Assembly: GCA_902388495.1 (NCBI GenBank)
Contig: CABMPP010000004.1
Coordinates: 124,001-188,000, forward strand
Direction: 5' to 3'
Source: an uncultured Bacteroides sp.
Lineage (GTDB): Bacteria; Bacteroidota; Bacteroidia; Bacteroidales; Bacteroidaceae
DNA length: 64,000 nt
The notes beneath the pieces are model-generated. The model was given only the letters and a program-made list of their open reading frames with translations, was not told the DNA's origin and did no database searches. Shown here piece by piece: positions 50,656 to 59,829 of this stretch; position 1 is the first letter of the stretch; each line of letters begins with the position of its first letter. Both the position numbers and the translations under genes were made by a program.

Positions 50656-53600
50656 TTACGGAAGTTCAATAATATTATTGTTTTGCCTTTTCTCCTTGTT
50701 ATATTCAGAGGGCGACATGCCGAACTGCTTCTTGAAGCACTTGCTGAAATATTTCGGGTCGTTGAAGCCTGCCATATAAGCTACGGTAGAGATATTGTAC
50801 TCTCCGCTGTCTATCAACTGCTTGGCGCGCTTGATGCGCATTTCGCGGATGAAATCGACGGGAGAAAGGCCGATAATAGCTTTCAACTTCTGGTAGAATA
50901 CGGTTCGTCCCATGCCCAGTTCTTGCGCAAATTCATCGACGGTGAGTTCGGAGTTATCCATTTGCTTCTCCATCACTTCCATTACATTCTGCATGAACTG
51001 CTCGTCGAAAGAGGTTATCTGCGGCTGCGAGGGAGTAACCTCTACGACGGATGCCGGACTGCTTTGCTGCTTTCCCGACCACTGCTCCCGATAAAGTTCC
51101 TGCAACTGCCTGCGCTGCTGTAGCAGCGACTTGATGCGCGTCTTCAGGTAAGTGGAGCTGAACGGCTTCGTAATGTAGTCATCGATACCTTGCTCCAAAC
51201 CGGAGATGCGGTCGTCCAGCGAAGACTTGGCAGAGAGCAGAACGATGGGGATGTGGCAGATGTCACGGTTCTCTTTGATGGCTTTCACCATGTCCAGACC
51301 ATCTATGACGGGCATCATGATGTCGCTGATGATGAAATCGGGTACGTGCTGCAAAGCCAGTTCCAACCCTTCTTGTCCATTGGCGGCTTCGATTACGTGG
51401 TAAGTGCCGGACAGAATATCGCGCAGGAAACTTCTCAATTCCGGATTGTCTTCCACTACCAGGACAGAAACCCGCTCTTTCTCTTCTGCATCGCCTTCGG
51501 CTGTGGCGGCATCCCCTTCGTCTGCATCCGCTTCTTCGTCCGGTTTGCCGGGTGTTTCAGGAGCGTCGTTCAATATGAATTCCGTATTCTCCACGCCTTC
51601 GTATGCTTTGGCATTCAACGGCAGCGTGACGGTGAATTCGCTGCCCACTCCCGGTTGGCTGTTCACCCGGATGCTGCCTTGATGCAATTCAATCAGTTCC
51701 TTGACCAGAGACAGTCCGATGCCGGACGAAGGTTGCAGGATGTTATACCGTACCAGTGTTTCGAAACGCTGGAACAGTGTCTGCTGCTTTTTAGGGTCGA
51801 TGCCGATGCCTTCGTCTTTTACGGTTATCACGAGGTTGCTGTTCTCCACCTCGGCGTAGACCGTAATCGGCTTGTTGGCAGGCGTATATTTAAAGGCATT
51901 GGACAGCAGGTTGAAGACAATTTTCTCGAATTTATCCTGGTCTACCCAGCAATAAAGCTTCTCCTGACCGGTCTGCAGACGATAATCGATGTGCTTTTCT
52001 TCGGCCATGAGGCGGAAGTTGTCCATGACACGTTGCAGCAGGGCGATGATGTCCGTATTTTCCAGCAGTACTTTCATCTTCTTATTCTCTATTTTGCGGA
52101 AGTCAAGAATCTGGTTTACCAGGCGCAGCATGCGCTCCGTGTTCTTGTGCACCAGGGTCAGATGCTTGCGTGCATTGGGTGAGAGTGGCTCGTGCTCCAA
52201 TACCTCGCTCACGGGGCTGGTGATGAGAGTGAGCGGAGTGCGCAGCTCGTGCGAGATGTCGGTGAAGAATCTCAGCTTGATGTTGGACAGTTGATGTTCC
52301 AGGCTGATCTGATGGTGCAACTTATAGATGTATATGATGATGTACACAATGGTTGCGGTAAACAGGATGAATAAAAGAACATAGAGTACCCATGCCCAGT
52401 AGGTTTCCCAGAAAGTGGGAAGGACGTGTACCGGAAGGTTCCGTACGTAGTCGGTCCACACACCGTCGCTGTTGGTGGAGCGCACCTGCAGTTCGTATTC
52501 TCCGGGAGGGAGGTTTATGTAACTGGCAGTGCGGCTGTTGTCCACTTCGTTCCATTGTTCTTCGAGCCCTTTCAGCCGGTAGGCATATTTTATGCTACCC
52601 GGATCGACGTAGTCCAGGGCGGCAAACTGGAAAGTTACGTTCCGCTCGGAAGGTTGTAGCTGTAGCTCTTCCAAGTCGTCGATGGCTGTCTTTTGCGGAA
52701 TACCTTGTATTCTCAGTCCGGTGAATGCGATGGGAGGGGTATCGTTGCTTTTGTTGAACAGGGTGGGGTCCATGTCCATAATACCGCTTTCCGTACCTAT
52801 AATCAGGTGGTCGTGCCACACAACCGGGGCTGCTTCGCTGAAATAAATTTCTTTTTGCAGGTATTTCTCGTCGTAATTGTCGAAGGTACCGGTTTCGGGA
52901 TCGAACTTGGAGAGTGCGTTTTCCGATATTACCCATAGTTTTTTCTGTTTGTCTTCTATCATGGAGAGCATCAGGTCCGAAGACAAACCTTCTCTTTCGG
53001 TATAGGTCTTGAACTGGATATGGTCGGTCAGCAAGTCATCGGACTGTATCTGGTTGATGCCGCCGGTGAAGGTCAGGACGTAGCTCTGCTGCCGGCTGTC
53101 TGTATAAATGTAGGTCACATCGTTGCTGCAAAGGCTGGATGCGACATCGGGCATGCGTACATTCTGATAGAACTTGATGCTTTCGGGATATTCAAAATCG
53201 GAAGAGAAGGTCAGCAGTCCTTCGGTGGTTCCTACCAGAATGGCTTGGTTCACTTCCTTGATGGTTCGTACTTTGGAGTATTTGCCGGGGGGATAACCTG
53301 TCAGCTGGTTACCGCTGTGCAAGAAGCGGATTTCTCCTTCCGGAGTTTCTTGCAGGAGGTTTAGGCCACCTCCGTAGGTGGCTATCCAAATGCGCTTCCG
53401 GCTATCCTGGTAAATGGCGTAGATGCTGTTGTTGCTCAGACTGTACGGATTTCCTTCTTCGTGGGCGAACTTTTGTATCTTGAAGCGGTTGTTGCCGTCT
53501 CTTTTCAGTCTGAATACACCGTCCCATTTGCTTCCCATCCAGATGTCTCCCTCGTTGTCTTCCATGAAGCAGTAAATGTTTTTGGAGAACGCTACGGTTT

Positions 53601-55044
53601 GGGTGCTGATATTGCCTGCCGGGTCCAGGTAGCCTTTCAGACTTCCGTCTTCATTGAATATCCGTATGATGCCTTTCTTGGTTGCCATCCAGAGATTATT
53701 CCGGCTGTCCGTCAGGAATGCCCGTGAGTCGAAACCATAATCCAGAAGCCGCACCTGGCAGGCGTTCGGGAAGAAGGATATCTTGCTCATTTCGTAACTG
53801 TTGGTGAACCAGAAGTTATTCTGCTTGTCAAGGAAGCAGTTCAGAATGACCGGCGTGAATTTGGACTCCGGGTTGTTGTAGTCGGTATAGTAAGGCTTCA
53901 GTTGCTTACTTTTCCGGTCGTAGTAACTCAGGCATCCCAGGTGGGGAACTACCCACAGTGTTCCCTGACTGTCTTCGAAGATGACGTCCCTGCTTTTGCG
54001 TTCGGCTTTGGGCATGTCTTGCGGCGGGGTTTGATAATACTGCTTCTCACCGGTAAGGGGATTGTATCGGGTGACGCCCGGCTGGTCGGAATAAATCCAT
54101 AGTTCCTGATGGCTGTCACGGAACAGGAATGTTGTGGTGAGAGAAGGCAACGCAGCCGTGCGGATATCTACCCGGTCAAATTTTCGGTTCTGCGTATTAT
54201 AAAAGATGACTCCGTTTTCAGTGGCCAGGGCCAGGGTATCTTTTCCTATAACTTGTATGTTGTACAGTTGACTGTATTCGTAGGGTATTTTCTCGAACTG
54301 AAGTTGCTCGGTTGTAAGGTTGTAGATGGCAAGGCGGTTGTTGGCAGATATCAGGTACATATTTCCGTTGCTTTCGCAAGCATTCTTGAACTGCACGTTG
54401 CCAGGCATTATTTTTTTGCCGATAATCTGTATCCCTTTGTCCGTGAATATCCATTCGTCCCCGTCTGCATCTTGCAGTACATTGGATATTTGGGAGCCGG
54501 GCAGATTGCCGTCTTCCTGGCTGTAGGCTGTAATACTTGCTGCATCTCCGTTTCTGAATGCCTGATCGTCCACACGGAATGCTCTGTAGTTGCATACAAT
54601 CCAAGTGATGCCTTTGGGTAGGGTATGGATTTGGTTTACTACATAGGTAGTCTGGTCCTTTTTTTCGATAGGGTGCAGTATATCGATAAACTTTTCTTGC
54701 TGGCTATCGAATAGATATACCCTGCTGTCGTAGGTTTGGCACCAGATGTCGCAGTTCTGATTGGGCGTGATGGAGTACAGCCGGTTGCTGGTCAAGGTGC
54801 ATCCGTCTCCGGGGTAGGCTTTGTAGTTTTTGAAGGTATAGCCGTCGTATTTGCTCAGTCCGTTCCAGGTAGAGAACCAGATGAAACCTTTGGCATCCTG
54901 CACAATGTTGACCACGGTTCTCTGCGGCAGACCGTTATATATGGAAAAATGTTGTATCTGGCACACGGGTTGCGCCTTAACTATTGCCGAGATAAACAAC
55001 AGGACAAATACGAAATAAAAAACAGTGCTTTGTATAACTTTCAT
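50656..55044 (-). CDS. Hybrid two-component system regulator of the pectin locus
   Basis: A 1462-residue one-piece sensor-regulator. Signal peptide (ends VKAQ), about 14 beta-propeller repeats (GFIWFSTWNGLSKYDG and similar), a Y_Y_Y domain (about 790-870, LPPGEYELQVRSTNSDG), one membrane helix (about 885-910), HisKA with His932 in SHELRTP, HATPase (VKDEGIGID, SGIGLSLVKEL), a receiver with Asp1241 in ISDIMMPVIDG and a C-terminal AraC-type HTH ending near the C-terminus. In Bacteroides such proteins sense a glycan fragment in the periplasm and switch on the neighbouring locus. It is transcribed towards the GH3 gene. Confidence 0.96.
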   Translation of the reverse strand: MKVIQSTVFYFVFVLLFISAIVKAQPVCQIQHFSIYNGLPQRTVVNIVQDAKGFIWFSTWNGLSKYDGYTFKNYKAYPGDGCTLTSNRLYSITPNQNCDIWCQTYDSRVYLFDSQQEKFIDILHPIEKKDQTTYVVNQIHTLPKGITWIVCNYRAFRVDDQAFRNGDAASITAYSQEDGNLPGSQISNVLQDADGDEWIFTDKGIQIIGKKIMPGNVQFKNACESNGNMYLISANNRLAIYNLTTEQLQFEKIPYEYSQLYNIQVIGKDTLALATENGVIFYNTQNRKFDRVDIRTAALPSLTTTFLFRDSHQELWIYSDQPGVTRYNPLTGEKQYYQTPPQDMPKAERKSRDVIFEDSQGTLWVVPHLGCLSYYDRKSKQLKPYYTDYNNPESKFTPVILNCFLDKQNNFWFTNSYEMSKISFFPNACQVRLLDYGFDSRAFLTDSRNNLWMATKKGIIRIFNEDGSLKGYLDPAGNISTQTVAFSKNIYCFMEDNEGDIWMGSKWDGVFRLKRDGNNRFKIQKFAHEEGNPYSLSNNSIYAIYQDSRKRIWIATYGGGLNLLQETPEGEIRFLHSGNQLTGYPPGKYSKVRTIKEVNQAILVGTTEGLLTFSSDFEYPESIKFYQNVRMPDVASSLCSNDVTYIYTDSRQQSYVLTFTGGINQIQSDDLLTDHIQFKTYTEREGLSSDLMLSMIEDKQKKLWVISENALSKFDPETGTFDNYDEKYLQKEIYFSEAAPVVWHDHLIIGTESGIMDMDPTLFNKSNDTPPIAFTGLRIQGIPQKTAIDDLEELQLQPSERNVTFQFAALDYVDPGSIKYAYRLKGLEEQWNEVDNSRTASYINLPPGEYELQVRSTNSDGVWTDYVRNLPVHVLPTFWETYWAWVLYVLLFILFTATIVYIIIYIYKLHHQISLEHQLSNIKLRFFTDISHELRTPLTLITSPVSEVLEHEPLSPNARKHLTLVHKNTERMLRLVNQILDFRKIENKKMKVLLENTDIIALLQRVMDNFRLMAEEKHIDYRLQTGQEKLYCWVDQDKFEKIVFNLLSNAFKYTPANKPITVYAEVENSNLVITVKDEGIGIDPKKQQTLFQRFETLVRYNILQPSSGIGLSLVKELIELHQGSIRVNSQPGVGSEFTVTLPLNAKAYEGVENTEFILNDAPETPGKPDEEADADEGDAATAEGDAEEKERVSVLVVEDNPELRSFLRDILSGTYHVIEAANGQEGLELALQHVPDFIISDIMMPVIDGLDMVKAIKENRDICHIPIVLLSAKSSLDDRISGLEQGIDDYITKPFSSTYLKTRIKSLLQQRRQLQELYREQWSGKQQSSPASVVEVTPSQPQITSFDEQFMQNVMEVMEKQMDNSELTVDEFAQELGMGRTVFYQKLKAIIGLSPVDFIREMRIKRAKQLIDSGEYNISTVAYMAGFNDPKYFSKCFKKQFGMSPSEYNKEKRQNNNIIELP

Positions 55045-55064
55045 AGCATTGATATTTAATAGTG

Positions 55065-55072
55065 CAAAGATA
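55065..55072 (-). promoter_or_regulatory. -7 box of the hybrid sensor
   Basis: TATCTTTG on the minus strand, 20 bases before the start codon. No clear -33 box. Confidence 0.4.
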
Positions 55073-55125
55073 AGAAAAAAGCATTCTTAATATTCATTAA
55101 ATAAATAACTTTTCTCTTTCTTTCT

Positions 55126-55158
55126 ATTGTTTTATTCCGAAATAAAACAATATATTTG
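55126..55158 (+). promoter_or_regulatory. Promoter of the SPFH operon with an internal palindrome
   Basis: TTG at 55127-55129, 21 bases, TATATTTG at 55151-55158. The spacer is occupied by a perfect 11-bp inverted repeat (attgttttatt 55126-55136 and aataaaacaat 55141-55151). Confidence 0.55.
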
Positions 55159-55177
55159 TGATATCAAAATGATATCA
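55159..55177 (+). promoter_or_regulatory. Tandem TGATATCA boxes at the transcription start
   Basis: Two perfect 8-bp palindromes, 55159-55166 and 55170-55177, 11 bases centre to centre, right after the -7 box. Ribbon-helix-helix proteins such as MetJ bind tandem 8-bp boxes; the operon encodes one (57567). Confidence 0.5.
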
Positions 55178-55193
55178 ATTAAATCTATTGAAC

Positions 55194-56153
55194 ATGGAAA
55201 CAAAAGAAATTAACTTCAAGGGTTTCAAGATGAATGGCTTCTTAGCCTTGTTCCTTCACCTGGTAGTGCTTACGGCAGTGATAGTCTTTGGATTTATCAT
55301 CGGTATCGTGGCTACTTATGTCGTCTCGGTGTGTCTGAGTATCGTGTGGTTAATCATGTTTGCCGGCTATATGCAGCTGGAACCGAACGAGGCACGTGCC
55401 ATGGTATTCTTTGGAAAATATAAGGGAACATTCAAGGAGACCGGGTTCTTCTGGGTAAATCCGTTCCTGGACAAAAAGAAACTCTCGCTTCGTGCACGCA
55501 ACCTTGATGTGGAACCGATCAAAGTGAATGATAAGATCGGCAATCCTATTCTGATCGGTCTGGTGCTGGTATGGAAGTTGAAAGATACCTATAAAGCCAT
55601 GTTCGAGATAGATGCGCAGACGATGGCTTCTACTGCGCCGACTGCGGGCGGTTCGAATCAGATCAGCATCGGCAATGCAGTGGCTAATCGTATGAATGCG
55701 TTCGAAAACTTCGTGAAGATACAGAGTGATGCTGCCCTCCGCCAAGTGGCCGGACAGTATGCTTATGACGATAATGAGGCCAATACGGAGGAATTGACGC
55801 TTCGTTCCGGTGGTGAGGAAATCAACGAACAGTTGGAACAGAAACTGAACGAACGCCTGGCTATGGCAGGTATGGAAGTGGTAGAAGCCCGCATTAACTA
55901 TCTGGCCTATGCACCCGAAATTGCTGCTGTGATGCTGCGCCGCCAGCAGGCATCTGCCATTATCACTGCCCGCGAGAAGATTGTGGAAGGTGCGGTTTCC
56001 ATGGTAAAAATGGCGCTCCATAAACTTTCTGAGGAGGAGATTGTTGAGCTGGATGAAGATAAAAAAGCAGCAATGGTCAGCAATCTGTTGGTAGTGCTTT
56101 GTGCTGACGAGGCTGCACAGCCGGTAGTCAATACGGGGACGTTGAACCATTGA
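55194..56153 (+). CDS. SPFH/Band 7 domain membrane protein
   Basis: A 319-residue protein from ATG 55194. Two N-terminal hydrophobic segments (about 15-58) are followed by an SPFH domain (EPNEARAMVFFGKYKGTFKETGFFWVNPF, then NLDVEPIKVNDKIGNPILIG) and a C-terminal coiled-coil region (EQLEQKLNERLAMAGMEVVEARINYLAYAPEI). The family forms membrane scaffolds, in prohibitin/stomatin fashion. It is first in a four-gene unit. Confidence 0.9.
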   Translation: METKEINFKGFKMNGFLALFLHLVVLTAVIVFGFIIGIVATYVVSVCLSIVWLIMFAGYMQLEPNEARAMVFFGKYKGTFKETGFFWVNPFLDKKKLSLRARNLDVEPIKVNDKIGNPILIGLVLVWKLKDTYKAMFEIDAQTMASTAPTAGGSNQISIGNAVANRMNAFENFVKIQSDAALRQVAGQYAYDDNEANTEELTLRSGGEEINEQLEQKLNERLAMAGMEVVEARINYLAYAPEIAAVMLRRQQASAIITAREKIVEGAVSMVKMALHKLSEEEIVELDEDKKAAMVSNLLVVLCADEAAQPVVNTGTLNH

Positions 56154-56164
56154 TAAAGGAGAAG

Positions 56165-57529
56165 ATGAAACAGATGGGGTTTATATGGCGGTGGGCTTTA
56201 GTGATTGGCCTTTTATTGGGAAACATTTGTGCTGTTTTTGCACAGAACGACCCAGTATGCACTCGCGAAGAACAGATTTATCATTTCTTTATAGCCAATC
56301 AAGGTGACAGTATATTCCATTCACTCAGTCCGGATGCGCAGAAGAAAGTAAGTCGGGTGATGTGTCAGGATTTGCTTCCTCAGGTGGAGAGGCAATTCGG
56401 GAAATTACAGTCGGCAGGTAAATGGCAACAAGATTCGTTGTCGGGGATTATACTTAAATACCGTGACTTGAAATTTGAGCGTTATCAGCTTCGCCTACAG
56501 TTCTCTTTTGGTCCGGAAGGTATGCTTGAAGGGCTTTGGATGAAACCTGTGCCGGAAACTTCAACGGTGCCACCGGCGGCATATAATAAGGAGAAGATGG
56601 AGGAACGGGATGTCATGATAGAAACCGGCAGTTTCAAGTTGCCGGGTACGTTGACTTTGCCCAAGGCCGCTGTCTCTGCCGGAGGGCATAAGGTGCCGTG
56701 TGTTATTTTAGTGCATGGTTCCGGTGCTCAGGATCGTGATGAGACAATCGGGCCGAACAAACCTTTCCGTGACCTTGCATACGGACTGGCAGAACGTGGT
56801 GTGGCCGTGATTCGTTATGAAAAGCGTACCAAAGTTTATGGTGAGGCTTGTGTACCTGCCGGGCGTGAATTGGATTTTGATGTAGAAACGGTGGACGATG
56901 CGCTCTCTGCCGTAGCATTGGCTAAAACGATTCCGGAGATAGCACCCGACAGCATCTACGTGTTGGGCCATAGCCAAGGCGGACTTCTGGCTCCCCGTAT
57001 AGCAGAACGTTCAGAAGGGCTGGCGGGAATCGTTATCCTTGCCGGTCCGGCACGTCCGCTTGCGGATATTATGGTGGAGCAACTTACTTATCTGACATCA
57101 CTGCCTGGTACTTCCGCAGCAGCGGCATCGCAGGTCGAGGAGATAAAAAAGCAGTATGCCAATATGAAGAAACTGGGTACAGATACTTTCAATGACAGCA
57201 TTCCGTTGCCGCTGGGATTTGTGAAATCTTATGCGCTGTTTGAGAAGAACTATAAACCCGTAGAGGTGGCGGCTAAACTAAAATTGCCTATCCTTGTTCT
57301 TCAAGGGGAGCGGGATTATCAGGTAACTATGGAAGATTTCGGTCTATGGCGTTCCGGTCTGTTGCGTTGTAAGAATGCTTCTTTTAAATCTTACCCTAAA
57401 TTGAATCATTTGTTACAGGAAGGCAGCGGCAAGGCGACTCCGTTTGAGTACAACCATGCTTCATCTGCTCCTGCGTATGTTATGGATGACATCGTTCTTT
57501 TTGTGAGAGGGAAGTTGGTCACTCCGTGA
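56165..57529 (+). CDS. Secreted alpha/beta hydrolase
   Basis: About 454 residues from ATG 56165, which has aaggag just upstream; the longer frame starts with a TTG inside the previous gene. Signal peptide (ends VFAQ), an N-terminal helical domain (about 30-130) like those fused to other extracytoplasmic hydrolases (DUF3887 type), then the hydrolase: VILVHGSGAQDRDE, nucleophile Ser in GHSQGG, acid Asp in LQGERDYQV and His in KLNHLLQEG. Probably an esterase or aminopeptidase-like enzyme; substrate unknown. Confidence 0.87.
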   Translation: MKQMGFIWRWALVIGLLLGNICAVFAQNDPVCTREEQIYHFFIANQGDSIFHSLSPDAQKKVSRVMCQDLLPQVERQFGKLQSAGKWQQDSLSGIILKYRDLKFERYQLRLQFSFGPEGMLEGLWMKPVPETSTVPPAAYNKEKMEERDVMIETGSFKLPGTLTLPKAAVSAGGHKVPCVILVHGSGAQDRDETIGPNKPFRDLAYGLAERGVAVIRYEKRTKVYGEACVPAGRELDFDVETVDDALSAVALAKTIPEIAPDSIYVLGHSQGGLLAPRIAERSEGLAGIVILAGPARPLADIMVEQLTYLTSLPGTSAAAASQVEEIKKQYANMKKLGTDTFNDSIPLPLGFVKSYALFEKNYKPVEVAAKLKLPILVLQGERDYQVTMEDFGLWRSGLLRCKNASFKSYPKLNHLLQEGSGKATPFEYNHASSAPAYVMDDIVLFVRGKLVTP

Positions 57530-57566
57530 AATATAATTAAATAACTAATCATTAATCACTAAAAAA

Positions 57567-57773
57567 TTGGCTAAAAAAGAAACTTCAACCAAAAGCTTTG
57601 TCCTGCGTGTGGATGCTGCGACGATGGATGCCATCGAGAAATGGGCAGCCGACGAGTTCCGCAGTACCAATGGACAACTTCAGTGGATTATCGCTGAAGC
57701 ATTGCGGAAGAGTGGGCGGATGAAGAAACCCAAGAATACTCCTTCGGTAGAAGGGAAAGAAGAAGAATCTTAA
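57567..57773 (+). CDS. Ribbon-helix-helix (Arc-type) DNA-binding protein
   Basis: A 68-residue protein with the RHH pattern: beta-strand KSFVLRVDAATMDAIEKWA and a second helix with LQWIIAEALRKSG. No ATG is available; the start is the TTG at 57567, and the first residues (MAKKETSTK) fit well. The lysine-rich tail is disordered. It may repress its own operon through the tandem boxes at 55159-55177 (inference). Confidence 0.75.
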   Translation: MAKKETSTKSFVLRVDAATMDAIEKWAADEFRSTNGQLQWIIAEALRKSGRMKKPKNTPSVEGKEEES

Positions 57774-57808
57774 AATTGCATGGTGCTTTAATGTAAAATT
57801 TAGATGCT

Positions 57809-58267
57809 ATGATAAACCTTGGTCCCTTTTCCGGCAGAAACTGCCCTAATGTTCATTTCCGGCCGGCTCTACTTGACCGCTTTCTGGAAGGTGCCGCCAT
57901 CCTGATCTTTCTTACTACGTGTGGCTGTATCTTCTGGCTCTATACCCGGATAGGGGAAGGGTTGTTGCCTAATGTCTGGATAATGGGAGGTGCTTCACTT
58001 TTCACTCTCATTGTTATGGGTGCTTGTTCCTATGTACCTGTCCGTCTCATTAATTTTCCGGTGCGGGTGAATGAACGTAATATCGGTATTCAGTACTTGC
58101 TTGCTGTGCGCCTTACCCGCGTGATGAACGTCATACTGAATCTGATGTTCCTGTCAGGAGCTTTCCTTGAGTATTATAAATCGGCTTTTGTGTTTTTCAG
58201 CGCCTCGTTTGTCTTGCTTGCATTGGCATTTGTCGGTTATTACATTCTGGCATTCAAGTACAAGTAA
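57809..58267 (+). CDS. Small integral membrane protein
   Basis: 152 residues with four hydrophobic segments (about 30-50, 60-80, 105-125, 128-148) and a polar N-terminus. I do not recognise a family. It lies 35 bases after the RHH gene and ends just before a terminator, so it is the last gene of the SPFH unit. Confidence 0.7.
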   Translation: MINLGPFSGRNCPNVHFRPALLDRFLEGAAILIFLTTCGCIFWLYTRIGEGLLPNVWIMGGASLFTLIVMGACSYVPVRLINFPVRVNERNIGIQYLLAVRLTRVMNVILNLMFLSGAFLEYYKSAFVFFSASFVLLALAFVGYYILAFKYK

Positions 58268-58299
58268 GATCTTTCATCTGCTTATTCTCTTTTCTATAT

Positions 58300-58340
58300 A
58301 ACCTCTGCAATAATCCCGATATTGTAGAGGTTTTTCTTTA
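58300..58340 (+). terminator. Terminator of the SPFH unit
   Basis: aacctctgcaat (58300-58311) pairs with attgtagaggtt (58321-58332), with one G-U pair, then a T-run. Confidence 0.7.
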
Positions 58341-58389
58341 AATACCTACTTATGATTAGGAATCCCCGTTTTATACTATCTTTTAGGTA

Positions 58390-58420
58390 TTGCCAGCCTT
58401 TTTAACAACCTCTACCTTTG
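58390..58420 (+). promoter_or_regulatory. Promoter of the porin-imelysin-cytochrome operon
   Basis: TTG at 58390-58392, 20 bases, TACCTTTG at 58413-58420. The porin ATG follows 30 bases on. Confidence 0.65.
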
Positions 58421-58450
58421 CCTCGATTAAAATTATAAAAAATAAGGCAA

Positions 58451-59785
58451 ATGAAACAAAAGGTATTACTGTTCTCTTTATGTCTTGCAGCTTGTACTGT
58501 GAATGCTTTGGCAGATAACGCAGTGGGCAATGATAAAGAGATCGACAACACAGAAAAAGCAGAAGAAAAGGCTCCTCAACCGAAGTCCAGATTAACAGTG
58601 GGAGGTTATGGCGAAGCGGTGTATTCACGCAATTTCTTTAGCGATAACTACTTGCGATACAACAGTGCCGAAGCGGCTGCGCTTCGTAAAGACGAAAGGC
58701 ATGGTCGCTTTGACTTGCCGCACGTAGTAATCTACCTGGGCTACGATTTCGGCAAAGGATGGACAATGGGTACTGAAATAGAATTTGAACATGGCGGTAC
58801 CGAGAGTGCTATTGAGATAGAAGAGGAAGAAGGGGGCGAGTATGAGAGTGAGATTGAACGTGGAGGCGAGGTGGCCCTCGAACAATTCTGGATTCAGAAG
58901 TCGTTTTGCCCGCAGTTCAATGTCAAGATGGGACATATCATCGTGCCTATCGGTGCAACCAACCAACACCACATGCCTACGGAATTCTTTGGCGTTTATC
59001 GTCCCGAAGGCGAGAATACCATCATGCCCTGTACGTGGCATGAAACAGGTATAAGTGTTTGGGGACGTGCCGGTGACTGGCGTTACGAAGCGCTGCTCAT
59101 TTCCGGTCTCGACTCTGAGCGGTTTGGCCGTAAGGGATGGATACACGATGGTTCTGCTTCGCCTTACGAATTTAAGATTGCCAATTCCATGGCAGGGGCT
59201 TTCCGTCTTGATAATTATTCAGTTAAAGGGCTGCGCCTTTCTCTAAGCGGATATGTGGGTAACTCATTCCGCAACACGCTGCGTACTCCCAATTCTTCGT
59301 ATGATGATATAAAGGGTACGGTTACCATCGGTACTTTCGACTTCCACCTGGATAGATGGAATTGGATAGCTCGCGGTAATTTTGATTACGGTCATCTCAG
59401 TGACTCCAAAGAAATCTCCGATTATAACAAGAGTTTTCCAAAAGCTTCGCCGTCGCCCAAACAGTCGATTGGTTCTGATGCCATTGCAGCAGGCGTTGAA
59501 GTTGGCTATAACATCTTCTCTCAGTTCGATAAGTTAGCACAGAAGGGCGAGAAACTCTATGTCTTCGGTCGCTACGATTATTACGACTCCATGTACGACA
59601 CCGAGAAGTCTATCGTTGATTACCAGTATTGCGGTCGTCATCGGATATCTGCCGGCTTGAATTACTTCCCGATGAAAGAGATTGTGCTGAAAGGCGAATA
59701 TTCTATCGGCCTGATGAAGACTCCCTACAATAACGAGCCTTCAATCTCGTTGGGCATTGCCTATTCCGGCTTCTTCAATATGTAG
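58451..59785 (+). CDS. Outer-membrane porin (phosphate-selective O/P-like)
   Basis: A 444-residue protein with a signal peptide (ends NALAD), an acidic linker, and a beta-barrel starting SRLTVGGYGEAVYSRNFF and ending with a terminal strand to Phe-Asn-Met. An acidic loop with many Glu residues (near 125-140) may bind cations. The neighbours are an imelysin and a di-haem oxidoreductase, so iron passage is a reasonable guess. Together they form one operon. Confidence 0.8.
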   Translation: MKQKVLLFSLCLAACTVNALADNAVGNDKEIDNTEKAEEKAPQPKSRLTVGGYGEAVYSRNFFSDNYLRYNSAEAAALRKDERHGRFDLPHVVIYLGYDFGKGWTMGTEIEFEHGGTESAIEIEEEEGGEYESEIERGGEVALEQFWIQKSFCPQFNVKMGHIIVPIGATNQHHMPTEFFGVYRPEGENTIMPCTWHETGISVWGRAGDWRYEALLISGLDSERFGRKGWIHDGSASPYEFKIANSMAGAFRLDNYSVKGLRLSLSGYVGNSFRNTLRTPNSSYDDIKGTVTIGTFDFHLDRWNWIARGNFDYGHLSDSKEISDYNKSFPKASPSPKQSIGSDAIAAGVEVGYNIFSQFDKLAQKGEKLYVFGRYDYYDSMYDTEKSIVDYQYCGRHRISAGLNYFPMKEIVLKGEYSIGLMKTPYNNEPSISLGIAYSGFFNM

Positions 59786-59829
59786 TAATACGAAATGAAG
59801 TAATAACATTTAATTTAATAAAGTAGAAT

